Notes: a model not told the origin generated them from the sequence alone. Shown: positions 1 through 8,695, counted from the stretch's first letter. The stretch is 64,000 bases of DNA from Glycomyces xiaoerkulensis (GCF_002798405.1 NZ_PGGV01000033.1:124001-188000); one strand, 5' to 3'. Program-made: numbers and translations.

Positions 1-11
1 TGTGTAGGGGC

Positions 12-1022
12 TTACCGGCCGTAGGGCGGCTGCCCGGGCTGCCCGCCCTGCTGGTACCCCGGAGGCGGCCCGTAGGCGCCCGGCCGGCCGGGCTGCTGCG
101 GGTGGCCCTGCTGCGGCGGACCCTGCGGCCCGGGGGCGCCGGGGGGCGGGGCCGCGCCTCCGGCCTGCCGCGGCCTCGCCGCGCTGCCCATGATCCAGGC
201 GTGGGCCTCGTGGTCCTTGAAGTAGATGAACGTGGCCCAGGCGTCGGCTCCGACGACCGCGACCAGGAATGCCAGGCTGAGCGCGAGGACGCCGCCGCTG
301 ATCAGCGACATGATGCCGAGCAGGCCGAGCAGGCCGATCAGGCCGAAGCCGCCCTGGATCATCATGAGGATGATCCCGGTCAGTCGCGGTCCCTTGGACG
401 AGAGCATGCCTCGCGGCAGCGTGATGCCGTAGCCGAGGACCGCCAGCGCGAACAGGAGGCCGGGCACGGCCATCACACCGGTCTCGGCGCCGGCGAACGC
501 GATGTTGATGATGACGTTGACCAGGCTCACGCCGCCGGCGATCAGCGCCAGGAGGCCGATCCGCTTGACCCCGGACGGGACCGCTCCGGCCGCGCCGCCG
601 GGCGGCGGGCCGTACGGCGGCTGCGGGGGCGCCTGGCCGCCGCCGGGCTGCTGCCCGTACGGGGGCTGCCCCTGCGGCGGGGGCGGGGAGCCCTGGGCGA
701 GCGGGCCGCCGGGCTGGCCGGGAGGCGGCGGGGCCGAGGGCTGGAAGCCGGTCTGCGAGCCGCCGGATTGGGGCATGACGCTGGTGTCGGCGTGCGCGTT
801 CTGCGGGTTCGCCGGGCCGGTCGGCTGGCCGAGCGGGGAGGGCGGGGGCGGGGGCGCGCCGCCCGGGGCCGCCGGGTTGCCGCCGCCGGTCTTGCGCAGT
901 TTCATCGTCGAATCGATGCCGTCCTGCTGCTGCGGTTCCGGTTCCGACTGTCCGCCGGGCCTGAGTTTGAAGGTGCCGCCGTCGTCGTCTTCCTCGGGCG
1001 GCCGGTTCTCGGGGTGCGTCAT
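12..1022 (-). CDS. Proline-rich membrane protein of unknown function
   Basis: I do not recognise a named family. The 336-residue protein has an acidic N-terminus, a long Pro/Gly/Gln-rich disordered stretch to about residue 150, four hydrophobic segments between about residues 153 and 265, and a second Pro/Gly/Gln-rich tail. This is the layout of many actinobacterial small membrane proteins with disordered cytoplasmic arms. Two short related motifs, TFKLR (about residue 17) and TMKLR (about residue 39), sit in the acidic head and could be phospho-threonine docking sites, which is inference only. It is transcribed in the same direction as the marR gene, 84 bases downstream of it. The gene is real by its composition and codon use, but its function is unknown. 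Confidence 0.75.
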   Translation of the reverse strand: MTHPENRPPEEDDDGGTFKLRPGGQSEPEPQQQDGIDSTMKLRKTGGGNPAAPGGAPPPPPSPLGQPTGPANPQNAHADTSVMPQSGGSQTGFQPSAPPPPGQPGGPLAQGSPPPPQGQPPYGQQPGGGQAPPQPPYGPPPGGAAGAVPSGVKRIGLLALIAGGVSLVNVIINIAFAGAETGVMAVPGLLFALAVLGYGITLPRGMLSSKGPRLTGIILMMIQGGFGLIGLLGLLGIMSLISGGVLALSLAFLVAVVGADAWATFIYFKDHEAHAWIMGSAARPRQAGGAAPPPGAPGPQGPPQQGHPQQPGRPGAYGPPPGYQQGGQPGQPPYGR

Positions 1023-1106
1023 TGCGATCTACTCCAGGGCGGATGCGGTGGTGAATTCTCTCGGTCACACCATACCGAGTTCAATCACATGAAAGGTGCA
1101 CCGCGG

Positions 1107-1538
1107 TCAGTCGAGATGTCTGATCAAGACCGCCTTGTGGGTCGGGCGCGCCGTCTCCCACCGCTCGCGGCCGGCGGGGGTGAGCATGAGGAAGTTCGCG
1201 CGGCGGTCGTACTCGCATTCGTCGCGGGTGACCAGGCCGGCCCGTTCGAGGCGGGTCACCGTGCGCGAGAGGGCGCTCTGGCTGAGGTACATCTCGGCCT
1301 CGAGCTCTTTCATCCTGACCTTGCGGCCCGGGTCGCCGCAGCACTGGCCGGCGAGCGCCTGGAGGACCTCGAACTCGCTGAGCCCCAACCCGTGGCGAGC
1401 CTGGAGTTCGCACTCCAGCGCGGCGGACGTGTCGTGGTACACGCGCAGTGTTTCGGACCACTTGGCGCATACATCCGGTTCGGTGGGCGGCTCCATGACC
1501 TGCATATTACCATGTCCAGTCATTTTATGCACGCTCAT
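1107..1538 (-). CDS. MarR-family transcriptional regulator
   Basis: A 143-residue winged-helix regulator. The MarR recognition-helix region is visible as MYLSQSALSRTVTRLERAGL (about residues 83-102), followed by the wing D-R-R-A-N and LTPAGRERW. A CCG stretch near residue 65 might act as a redox or metal-sensing site, but that is speculation. It is divergent from an MFS exporter only 44 bases away. MarR proteins in this arrangement usually repress the pump and themselves until a ligand binds. The furthest upstream ATG lies inside a candidate operator, so starts at Met6, Met12 or Met15 are also plausible; no strong ribosome binding site decides between them. Confidence 0.88.
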   Translation of the reverse strand: MSVHKMTGHGNMQVMEPPTEPDVCAKWSETLRVYHDTSAALECELQARHGLGLSEFEVLQALAGQCCGDPGRKVRMKELEAEMYLSQSALSRTVTRLERAGLVTRDECEYDRRANFLMLTPAGRERWETARPTHKAVLIRHLD

Positions 1539-1582
1539 TTAATGCGTTGACATCCAATGCACGCACATGTAAGTTTCCCGGC
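1527..1582. promoter_or_regulatory. Divergent marR/MFS promoter with repeated operator-like sites
   Basis: On the plus strand TTGACA (1547-1552) and TAAGTT (1570-1575) are separated by exactly 17 bases, a near-consensus sigma70-type promoter whose start point would fall at the GTG of the MFS gene. Two copies of ATGCACGC[TA]CAT (1527-1538 and 1557-1568) lie 30 bases apart and overlap the MarR start and the spacer of this promoter. They are the natural candidates for the MarR binding sites. Confidence 0.7.
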
Positions 1583-3007
1583 GTGACACTCACGGAAACG
1601 AAACCACCGCATCCCCGACCCACCCCGGCCCGCTGGGGCCCCAAACTCTGGGCGGTCCTGATCGTCTCCGGCCTGGCGCTGTTCCTCGACGCCCTCGACG
1701 TGTCCATGGTGGGCGTGGCGCTGCCGTCGATCGGAGCCGAACTCGACCTCGGCACCGCCAGTCTCCAGTGGATCGTCAACGGCTACATCCTCGGCTACGG
1801 CGGCCTGCTCCTCCTGGGCGGCCGCGCCGCCGACCTGTTCGGCCGGCGCCGCGTCTTCCTGACCGCCCTGGTCGTGTTCGGCCTGGCCTCCCTGCTCGGC
1901 GGCCTGGTCGACGACGGCGGCCTCCTGGTCGCCAGCCGCATCGTCAAGGGCGTGGCCGCCGCGTTCACCGCCCCCGCCGCCCTGTCGATCATCACCACCA
2001 CCTTCAGGCAGGGCCGCGACCGCAACAAGGCGCTGTCGATCTTCACCGTCTTCGGCGCCACCGGCTACGCCTCCGGACTGATCATGTCGGGGCTGCTCAC
2101 CGGCATCGGCTGGCGCCTGACCTTCTTCGCGCCGGTCGCGGTCACCGCCGCCGTCCTCGCCGCCGCCCTCGTCGTGGTGCCCCGCGACCGCGACACCGAG
2201 CGCGGCACCGTCGACTTCGGCGGGGCGGTCCTGCTCACCGGCGGGATGCTCGCCGCCGTCTACACGATCGTCACCGCCCCCGAAACCGGCTTCACCCCCG
2301 CGGTGACCGCCACGCTCGCGGCCGCGGTGGTCCTGCTCGGGGCGTTCCTGATCCTGGAGAACCGGCTCCGCAACCCCCTGGTGCGGCTGGGCATCTTCAG
2401 GATCGGCTCGATCGTGCGCGCCAACCTCGCGGCGATGGCGATCTTCGGCTCCTACATCAGCTTCCAGACGATCGTGTCGCTCTACCTGCAGAACACGCTC
2501 GGATGGGGCCCGCTGCAGATGGCGCTCGCGCTGGCCCCAACCGGTGTCCTCGTCGCCTTCATCTCCCCGTTCGCCGGGCGCTTCATCGACCGGTTCGGCA
2601 CCACCCCGATGATCATCGCCTCGATGTCGTCGTTCGTGCTGGGCTACCTGTGGTTCATCGCCCGGGGCGGCAGCCCGGACCCGGCCTACTTCGCCGACTA
2701 CCTGCCGAGCTTCCTGCTGCTGGGTCTCGGCTTCGCGACCGGGTTCTCCTCGGTCATGGTGCAGGCGACCGAGGGCATCGCCGACGACGAGCAGGGCCTG
2801 GCCTCCGGCCTGGTCCAGACCTCCGGCCAGATCGGCGGCGCGGTCGTCCTGGCGGCCGCCACCGGTCTCATCGGCGCCACCGGCGCCACCGGCATCGCCG
2901 AATACCGGCCGGGCCTGTACCTGGTGATCGGCGTGGCCGCGGTCGGCCTGCTGGCCTCGGCCACGGCCCTCCTCGCCGGGCGACGGCCGCTCGCCCGGGC
3001 CGCGTAA
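1583..3007 (+). CDS. MFS drug exporter, DHA2 (14-TM) family
   Basis: A 474-residue permease resembling EmrB/QacA-type proton-coupled drug exporters. The first helix carries LDALDVSMVGVALPSIG, the family's D1-type motif. The loop after helix 2 carries GGRAADLFGRRR, which is the MFS motif A. Hydrophobic segments continue to the C-terminus at a spacing that fits 14 helices. The start is taken as the GTG at 1583 because the -10 box TAAGTT ends 7 bases before it; an in-frame TTG at 1547 is the T of the -35 box and cannot be translated from this promoter. Control by the divergent MarR protein is likely. The substrate is unknown. Confidence 0.9.
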   Translation: MTLTETKPPHPRPTPARWGPKLWAVLIVSGLALFLDALDVSMVGVALPSIGAELDLGTASLQWIVNGYILGYGGLLLLGGRAADLFGRRRVFLTALVVFGLASLLGGLVDDGGLLVASRIVKGVAAAFTAPAALSIITTTFRQGRDRNKALSIFTVFGATGYASGLIMSGLLTGIGWRLTFFAPVAVTAAVLAAALVVVPRDRDTERGTVDFGGAVLLTGGMLAAVYTIVTAPETGFTPAVTATLAAAVVLLGAFLILENRLRNPLVRLGIFRIGSIVRANLAAMAIFGSYISFQTIVSLYLQNTLGWGPLQMALALAPTGVLVAFISPFAGRFIDRFGTTPMIIASMSSFVLGYLWFIARGGSPDPAYFADYLPSFLLLGLGFATGFSSVMVQATEGIADDEQGLASGLVQTSGQIGGAVVLAAATGLIGATGATGIAEYRPGLYLVIGVAAVGLLASATALLAGRRPLARAA

Positions 3008-3023
3008 CCGGTCCTCCCCCCGA

Positions 3024-3072
3024 GCGGCCGCGCCGGCCGGAGCGGAACCACCGCTACCGCCGGCGCGGCCGC
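3024..3072. terminator. Bidirectional hairpin between convergent genes
   Basis: GCGGCCGCGCCGG (3024-3036) is the exact inverse of 3060-3072, with a 23-base loop. The right arm covers the last codons of the convergent ABC gene. There is no clear T-run, as is common in high-GC actinomycetes. Confidence 0.5.
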
Positions 3073-3869
3073 GCCAGATGCCCGGCGATCTCACCGGAAC
3101 TCGGGCGCGAGCAGTACCGGTCGACGCGGCCGTCGGCGAGCACGGCCGCGGCGTGCGCGCGGGCGGCCGCGTTCGGATCGCGGGTGACCATCACGACCGT
3201 CTGGCCCAGCTCGTCGACCACCTCGCGCAGCAGGTCCAGCACCTCGGCGCCGGTGTCGGGATCGAGCGCCCCGGTGGGCTCGTCGGCGAACACCACCTCG
3301 GGCCGGACCGCCAAGGCGCGGGCGAGCGCGGCCCGCTGCCGCCCTCCGCCCGACAGGTCGCCGGGGCGCTGCTGCAGCACGCGCCCGAGGCCCACCCGCT
3401 CGACCAGGTCGCGCAGCCACCTCCGGTCGGCGGCGCCGCCCGACAACCGCAGCGGCAGCGTGATGTTCTCCTCCACCGTCAGCGACGGCAGCAGGTTGTA
3501 GGCCTCGAAGACGAATCCGATGCGGCCCCGCCGCAGCATGCTCCGCTGCGACTCGTCGAGCCCGGCGATCTCGGTGCCGCCGACGCGGACCTCGCCCGAG
3601 GTGGGGGAGTCGAGCCCGGACGCGCAGTGCAGGAGCGTCGACTTCCCCGATCCGGCCCCGCCCGCCACCGCCAGGAACGAGCCGCGCGAGACGTGGAGCG
3701 AGACTCGGTCGAGCGCGGCGACCGCGCCGTCGTAGACCTTCGTGACCTCGTGCATCACCAGCGCCGCCGGCCGGGTGGTGTCCTCCCGCAGCACCGTCCG
3801 CGGCGCGGGCGGGGCGCGGCGGTCCTGATCGGTCGTGGGGTGTTCCCGTTCGGGGAGCTGCGTTCGCAT
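3054..3869 (-). CDS. ABC transporter ATP-binding protein, LolD/MacB-like
   Basis: A 271-residue single ATPase domain. The Walker A is GGAGSGKST, the signature is LSGGGRQRAALARAL, and the Walker B is VVFADEPTGALD. The form LSGGxRQRxAxARAL with ADEPTGALD is typical of the LolD/MacB/FtsE-like group that drives FtsX-type permeases. I chose the ATG at 3869; the open frame runs on to 4187, but that part is low-complexity and would cross the start of the divergent histidine kinase. No permease gene lies next to it, so its partner must be encoded elsewhere, or this ATPase is an orphan. Residues 1-35 before the domain look disordered. Confidence 0.85.
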   Translation of the reverse strand: MRTQLPEREHPTTDQDRRAPPAPRTVLREDTTRPAALVMHEVTKVYDGAVAALDRVSLHVSRGSFLAVAGGAGSGKSTLLHCASGLDSPTSGEVRVGGTEIAGLDESQRSMLRRGRIGFVFEAYNLLPSLTVEENITLPLRLSGGAADRRWLRDLVERVGLGRVLQQRPGDLSGGGRQRAALARALAVRPEVVFADEPTGALDPDTGAEVLDLLREVVDELGQTVVMVTRDPNAAARAHAAAVLADGRVDRYCSRPSSGEIAGHLARPRRR

Positions 3870-4041
3870 GCTTTGAACGCTATGGAGTCCGGCCTCGCGT
3901 TCCAATGCAGGAGACTGGCGAATCCGAGGTGGGGACAGCGGTAGGGCCGATGGTGCAGTCCGCTGTACCGACGCCCGCGGGCACCGCCGGGTACCGTTCA
4001 CCCAACCGGCCCGAGCCGGGCGTTCAGGGAGGTGGCAGCCG

Positions 4042-5295
4042 ATGGGGGGCGACGAGCCGCGCCGGGGCCTGCTCGCGGGCGCCCTGATCGCCACCCTCTG
4101 GGTCGCCGCCGGCGTCGGCATCGGTGTCCTGGCCCTGATGACCCTGCCGCTCGTCGGCGCCGTCGCCGCCCTGCGATCGATCCGCATCGGCCGGCCCCTC
4201 GTGCGCCCGCTGCTGCAGTGGGTGCGGGTCCTGGCCGACCTCGAACGCCGCCGCCTCGGCAGGCTCGGACACGAGATCGAATCGCCCTACCACGACGAGC
4301 CGCCCGACGGCGAGACCGGCCCGGTCCGGGGCGTGCTCGACGAGCCGACGGTCCGCCGCGACCTGTCCTGGCTGTTCATGCAGGCCACGTTCGGGATCGT
4401 GCTCGGCACGGTCACCGTCCAGTTGCTGTCGAACGGCATCCACGACGCCACGCTGTGGCTCTGGTGGCCCCTGGTCGACGAGTCCGAACGCAGCGTCATC
4501 AACGGCCTGATCGGTCTCGAGACCTGGAGCGGGTCCGTCTTCGGCGTCGTGGTGGGGATCGCCCAGCTCATCCTCTGGCTGCTGTTCGCCCCGCGGCTCC
4601 TGCGGTACCAGTGCCGGCCCGGGGTCAACCTGCTCGGCCCCGACCCCGACATCGACCTCTCGGAGCGGGTCGCCCGGCTTGCAGCGACCCGGGCCGCGGC
4701 GCTGGATGCGCACGCGATCGAGCTGCGCCGGATCGAACGGGCCCTGCACGACGGCGCCCAGAACCGCATCGTCGGCGTCGCGGTGCTGGTCGGTGCCGCC
4801 CGCCGGGAGGTGGAGCGGGACCCCGGCCGCGCCGACGAGATCCTCGCCCGCGCCCAGGACTCGGCCGAGCTGGCCCTGTCCGAACTGCGGGCGGTGGTCC
4901 GGTCGATCCTGCCGCCGGTGCTGGAGAACCGCGGCCTCGAAGGGGCGCTCAGCGCGCTGGCCTCCGAGTGCGCGGTCCCGTGCAGGCTCACCGTGGACGT
5001 GCCGGTGCGCTGTCCGGCGAGTGTGGAGGCGACCGCGTACTTCGTTGTGGCAGAGTCATTGACGAACGTCGCCAAGCACAGCGGGGCGAGCCGCGCCGAG
5101 GTGGGGGTCTCGGTGCGCGGCGACCGCCTGCACGTGGTCGTGACCGACGACGGCCGCGGCGGCGCCGACCCCGCCGGCGGGTCCGGTCTCGCCGGCATCG
5201 GCCGCCGCGTCGAGGCCCACGACGGCGAAGTCGCCGTCGTCAGCCCCGAAGGCGGCCCGACCGAGATCAGAGTGGAGCTGCCATGCGGATCGTGA
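4042..5295 (+). CDS. Two-component sensor histidine kinase (NarL/HisKA_3 type)
   Basis: A 417-residue membrane kinase. Hydrophobic segments at the N-terminus (about residues 10-45) and near residues 112-190 surround a short extracytoplasmic or membrane sensor region. The HisKA_3 box contains ALHDGAQNRIVG with the phospho-accepting His at about 236. The ATP-binding domain shows NVAKHSGA (N box) and DDGRGGAD and GSGLAGIGRRV (G boxes). A GGGAGG ribosome site (4026-4031) supports the ATG at 4042. The gene overlaps the response regulator by 13 bases, so the pair is translationally coupled. The stimulus is unknown. Confidence 0.92.
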   Translation: MGGDEPRRGLLAGALIATLWVAAGVGIGVLALMTLPLVGAVAALRSIRIGRPLVRPLLQWVRVLADLERRRLGRLGHEIESPYHDEPPDGETGPVRGVLDEPTVRRDLSWLFMQATFGIVLGTVTVQLLSNGIHDATLWLWWPLVDESERSVINGLIGLETWSGSVFGVVVGIAQLILWLLFAPRLLRYQCRPGVNLLGPDPDIDLSERVARLAATRAAALDAHAIELRRIERALHDGAQNRIVGVAVLVGAARREVERDPGRADEILARAQDSAELALSELRAVVRSILPPVLENRGLEGALSALASECAVPCRLTVDVPVRCPASVEATAYFVVAESLTNVAKHSGASRAEVGVSVRGDRLHVVVTDDGRGGADPAGGSGLAGIGRRVEAHDGEVAVVSPEGGPTEIRVELPCGS

Positions 5296-5930
5296 TCGCC
5301 GAGGACGACACCCTCCTGCGCGAGGGACTCGGCCTGGTGCTGGGGGGCGAGGGCTTCGAGGTCGCCGCCTCGGTCGACCGGCCCGACGCCCTGCTGGCCG
5401 CGGTCGAGGAGCACCGGCCCGACATCGCCGTGGTCGACGTCCGGATGCCGCCGACCCACACCGACGAGGGCATCAAGGCCGCCGTCGAGGCCCGCCGGCT
5501 CCGTCCCGGACTCGCCGTCCTGGTGCTGTCGGCCTATGTGGAGCAGAGCTTCGCGACCGACCTGCTCGCCGACGGTGCCGACCGGATCGGGTACCTCCTG
5601 AAGGAGCGGGTCGGCCGGGTCGACGCCTTCGTGGAGGCGCTGCGCCGCATCGCCGACGGCGGCACCGCCATCGACCCCGAGGTCGTCGCCCAACTGTTCG
5701 CCCAGAGCCGCCAGGACGATCCGCTCGAACGGCTGACGCCCCGCGAGAGGGAGGTCCTGTCGGTCATGGCCGAGGGCCTGGGCAACGGCGCGATCGCCGA
5801 GCGGCTGTTCATCACCGAGAACGCCGTCCACAAGCACATCCGCAACATCTTCATGAAGCTCGACCTCGCCCCGGACGACCACACCGACCGCCGTGTCGCC
5901 GCCGTCCTCCGCTACCTCGAACGGGCCTGA
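5283..5930 (+). CDS. Response regulator, NarL/LuxR family
   Basis: A 215-residue regulator paired with the kinase just upstream. The receiver domain has the acidic pair EDD (residues 7-9), the phospho-accepting Asp52 in VVDVRMP, and the conserved Lys in YLLKERVG. The C-terminal LuxR-type helix-turn-helix is seen as LTPREREVLSVMAEGLGN followed by IAERLFITENAVHKHIRNIF. Phosphorylation by the upstream kinase would trigger DNA binding. Targets cannot be read from the sequence; the divergent ABC ATPase gene (3054-3869) is a possible one by position only. Confidence 0.93.
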   Translation: MRIVIAEDDTLLREGLGLVLGGEGFEVAASVDRPDALLAAVEEHRPDIAVVDVRMPPTHTDEGIKAAVEARRLRPGLAVLVLSAYVEQSFATDLLADGADRIGYLLKERVGRVDAFVEALRRIADGGTAIDPEVVAQLFAQSRQDDPLERLTPREREVLSVMAEGLGNGAIAERLFITENAVHKHIRNIFMKLDLAPDDHTDRRVAAVLRYLERA

Positions 5931-5985
5931 CCGCCCGGATCGCTGGTCCCGCCCGGAGCGGCCGCCCTATGACAGACTGGTCGGC

Positions 5986-7293
5986 GTGGAGCAACGACCT
6001 GACACGCCGCCGGTCACCGTCCAGTCGGGGCAGCGGGACACCGTGGTGGTCGACCCTGCCGAGCGCGCCCGCCCCGCGCGCCGCCCGGCGACGCTGCTCG
6101 CCTCCGCGGTCGCCACCACGCTGTGGTGCGCGATCGTGGTGTACACCCCGATCCTGGTACTGACCATCCTGGCCTGGTGGCTCACCGGCCGCGAAGGCGC
6201 GGTCTCGTCGGTGGTGGCCGGCGCGGGCGCGGCCTGGATCGCCGGGCACGGCGTCGCCGTCGACATCGGTCGGATCCACTTGACGGTCACCCCGCTGCTG
6301 CTCACGGCCGTCCTCGTCTGGCGCCTGGCCAAGGCCGCCGCCGGCACCACCCGCGCGATCGGCGGCAGGGACGCCGCCGCGGTCCGGGCCGCCGCCGGCT
6401 CCGTCTCCGTGCTCTACATCGGACTCGCAGTGGGGGCGGCGGCGTTCGCCTCCACCGGCCCGTTCCGGATCTCGGTGCTCCAGACCCTCGCCTACGTCGC
6501 GCCCTTCGCGATCGCCGTGACCGCCTACGGCTCCGCCCGCGAAGCCGGAATCCTGCCCTGGGACCGGTACTCGGTGTGGCTGCGGCGCGGCCTGCGGACC
6601 GGCGCGCTCATCGTGACCTCGCTGCTCGCGTTCGGCGCGGCCGCCGCCGGCGTCTCGGTCGCCGTCCGCGGCGCCGCCGTCGCCGACACCCTCGCCGTCT
6701 ACGGCGACGGCGCCTGGGCCGTCGCCCTCCTCAGCCTGCTCTACCTGCCCAACCTCGCGATCTGGGCCGTCGCCTACATCGCCGGCCCCGGATTCGCCGC
6801 CGGCACCGACACCGCCGTCCAGGCCGAACTGGTCGAACTCAACCCGCTGCCGGCCTTCCCGGTGTTCGCCGCCGTGCCGACCGAGCCGCTGCCGGCCGAG
6901 GCCACCATCCTGGTCGGCCTCCCGCTCATGCTCGCCGCCGTGTTCGGCGTCCTGCTCACCTACCGCTCGCCCGACCTGCGCATCCCCCGGGTGACCACCG
7001 CCGCCATCCTCGCCGCGGGCACCGCCGCCGCCCTGCTCGCCGCGCTGGCCTGGGCCTCCGGCGGCGCCGCCGGGTCGGCGCTGCTGTCCCGCATCGGGCC
7101 GGACCCGGTGCCGGTGGCGCTCATCGGCGGCCTCCAGGTCCTCATCGGCCTGGTCGGCGCCGCGCTCGTGGCGCGCCTGTTCGCCGTCCACCGCCGCGCC
7201 GCCGAAGCCGAGCTGGTGCGGCGAGACACGGTGGTCATCCCCGAACCGGCGCCGGGCCGCGACGACGCGTTAGTGTGCAGCGGTGACCGCTAG
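5986..7293 (+). CDS. PerM/DUF6350-type polytopic membrane protein
   Basis: A roughly 435-residue integral membrane protein with about ten hydrophobic segments and a charged C-terminal tail. In actinobacteria the gene directly upstream of purN encodes a DUF6350 protein; the mycobacterial member PerM is linked to cell division and persistence. Both its layout and its position match that family here. I chose the GTG at 5986 because CAGACT ends 7 bases before it (a leaderless-type start). The open frame reaches 5893, but that part overlaps the response regulator and looks like non-coding frame. Its 3' end overlaps purN by 11 bases. Confidence 0.75.
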   Translation: MEQRPDTPPVTVQSGQRDTVVVDPAERARPARRPATLLASAVATTLWCAIVVYTPILVLTILAWWLTGREGAVSSVVAGAGAAWIAGHGVAVDIGRIHLTVTPLLLTAVLVWRLAKAAAGTTRAIGGRDAAAVRAAAGSVSVLYIGLAVGAAAFASTGPFRISVLQTLAYVAPFAIAVTAYGSAREAGILPWDRYSVWLRRGLRTGALIVTSLLAFGAAAAGVSVAVRGAAVADTLAVYGDGAWAVALLSLLYLPNLAIWAVAYIAGPGFAAGTDTAVQAELVELNPLPAFPVFAAVPTEPLPAEATILVGLPLMLAAVFGVLLTYRSPDLRIPRVTTAAILAAGTAAALLAALAWASGGAAGSALLSRIGPDPVPVALIGGLQVLIGLVGAALVARLFAVHRRAAEAELVRRDTVVIPEPAPGRDDALVCSGDR

Positions 7294-7888
7294 ACTCGTC
7301 GTCCTCGTCTCGGGCTCCGGCTCCAATCTGCAGGCCCTCATCGACGCCTCCCGGGACCCCGACTACGGCGCCCGCGTGGTCGCCGTCGGCGCCGACCGCG
7401 GCGGCATCCGGGGCCTCAAGCGCGCCGAGGACGCCGGAGTCCCCGCCTTCACCTGCCGCGTCCGCGACCACCCCGACCGCGACGCCTGGGACGCCGCGCT
7501 CACCGACCTCGTCGCCGCCCACGAACCCGACCTGATCGTCTCGGCCGGCTTCCTCAAACTCTGCGGGCCGCGGTTCCTCGATGCCTTCGGCGGCCGCTAC
7601 ATCAACACCCACAACTCGCTCCTGCCGGCCTTCCCCGGCATGGACGCCCCGGCCGAGGCCCTCGCCGCCGGCGTCAAGGTCGCCGGGGCGACCCTGTTCG
7701 TCTGCGACGCCGGCGTCGACACCGGACCGATCATCGCCCAGACCGCCGTCCCGGTCGAGGACGACGACACCGTCGAGACCCTCACCGAGCGCATCAAGAC
7801 CGCCGAGCGCGCCCAACTGGTCGACGCGGTCGGACGCATGGTGCGCGAAGGCTGGACCGTCGAAGGGCGCCGCGTGCGCCTCGGCTGA
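7283..7888 (+). CDS. purN: Phosphoribosylglycinamide formyltransferase
   Basis: A 201-residue enzyme that formylates GAR using 10-formyl-tetrahydrofolate, the third step of purine synthesis. The N-terminal SGSGSNLQAL is the phosphate-binding loop. The active-site region NTHNSLLPAFPG supplies the conserved Asn and His, and DAGVDTGPIIAQ supplies the catalytic Asp. The length is normal for the family. The GTG start lies 6 bases after TAGTGT (7271-7276), so it may have its own leaderless promoter inside the end of the perM gene. In relatives purH follows directly; here four genes separate the two. Confidence 0.96.
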   Translation: MTARLVVLVSGSGSNLQALIDASRDPDYGARVVAVGADRGGIRGLKRAEDAGVPAFTCRVRDHPDRDAWDAALTDLVAAHEPDLIVSAGFLKLCGPRFLDAFGGRYINTHNSLLPAFPGMDAPAEALAAGVKVAGATLFVCDAGVDTGPIIAQTAVPVEDDDTVETLTERIKTAERAQLVDAVGRMVREGWTVEGRRVRLG

Positions 7889-7893
7889 CCCGC

Positions 7894-8454
7894 ATGCCAC
7901 CGGTCGCCGTCAACACCCTCGAAGCGACGACGCTCGCCGTCTCGGTCGCGCTGCTGCCGCTTGCGATCGGGGCGGCCGGGGCGCTCGCGGCCCGGCGGAT
8001 CCGGAAGGGACACCCTCCGCGGACCGCGCGGCGCGACGCGATCGCCGAAGTCGGCGCGGTCGCCGGGTCGATCCCCCTGCTGTTCCTGGGCCTGACCTCC
8101 CGCGACGGGGCCGTCGCCGTCCAGCTCGTCCCCCTGGTCGACCTGGCCGACCTCTTCGCCTCCGATCCGCGCGTCATCGTCGAGCAGCTCGCCGGCAACC
8201 TCCTCGTGTTCGCCGCCGCCGGGTTCTTCGTGCCGATCCGCTTCCCGATCGGGCTCGGCGCGATCGCGCTCGGGGCGGCGCTCGCCTGCACCGCACTCGA
8301 GGCGCTCCAGTACCTGTTCCTGACCGGCCGGGTCGTCTCGGTCGACGACGCCCTGCTCAACACGCTCGGCGCGGTCCTGGCGGCGCTGGCCTCGCGCCGC
8401 TGGTGGCGGTCACGCCGCCAGGAGCCGGGGATCGCCGACGCGTCCGGTCGGTGA
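7894..8454 (+). CDS. VanZ-like membrane protein
   Basis: A 186-residue protein with about five hydrophobic segments. The VanZ-family pattern is visible: a middle region with E-Q-L-A-G-N-L-L-V-F, then L-E-A-L-Q-Y-L (about residues 145-151), then D-D-A-L-L-N-T-L-G-A near residue 160. VanZ proteins are small membrane proteins, sometimes linked to teicoplanin tolerance, but most members have no assigned role, so no resistance function is claimed. It starts 5 bases after purN and is probably co-transcribed. Its 3' end overlaps the convergent zinc-ribbon gene by 45 bases. Confidence 0.8.
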   Translation: MPPVAVNTLEATTLAVSVALLPLAIGAAGALAARRIRKGHPPRTARRDAIAEVGAVAGSIPLLFLGLTSRDGAVAVQLVPLVDLADLFASDPRVIVEQLAGNLLVFAAAGFFVPIRFPIGLGAIALGAALACTALEALQYLFLTGRVVSVDDALLNTLGAVLAALASRRWWRSRRQEPGIADASGR

Positions 8455-8640
8455 GCCGGCGCAGTCGGCGCATTCGTGCGCGCCGCCTTCGATCCGCCAG
8501 CCCTCGGCCTCGGCCGCCGCGCAGAGCACCCGCCAATTGAAGTAGGAGTCGTCGCCGCAGCGGAACAGCGTTCCGCAGCGGTCGCAGTGAAGTTCGTAGT
8601 CCACGACTCCCAGGTGCGAGCGGTTGATCCGTCTGCTCAA
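8410..8640 (-). CDS. Small zinc-ribbon protein, function unknown
   Basis: A 76-residue protein with two Cys pairs, CDRC (about residues 19-22) and CADC (about residues 57-60), spaced as in a zinc ribbon that binds one metal ion. The rest is polar with no membrane segment. It is not a recognised named family. It lies downstream of hsp20 in the same direction but behind a strong hairpin, so it is probably transcribed separately. Its 3' end overlaps the convergent VanZ-like gene. Confidence 0.6.
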   Translation of the reverse strand: MSRRINRSHLGVVDYELHCDRCGTLFRCGDDSYFNWRVLCAAAEAEGWRIEGGAHECADCAGSPTGRVGDPRLLAA

Positions 8641-8662
8641 CGTGCATCACTCCGATAGGGGG

Positions 8663-8695
8663 CCGTCCGGTGCGTCGGCGGTGCGCACCGGACGG
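8663..8695 (-). terminator. Terminator after hsp20
   Basis: CCGTCCGGTGCG (8663-8674) pairs exactly with 8684-8695 across a 9-base loop. It lies between the end of hsp20 and the zinc-ribbon gene, both on the minus strand. Confidence 0.65.

Noticed and set aside
102-1550. Open frame of 482 codons on the plus strand
   Set aside because: It lies antisense to the proline-rich protein and the MarR gene and has only low-complexity Arg/Gly/Ala content, a common artefact of high-GC DNA.
3870-4187. N-terminal extension of the ABC ATPase
   Set aside because: It would overlap the divergent histidine kinase start and has no ribosome site; the ATG at 3869 fits better.
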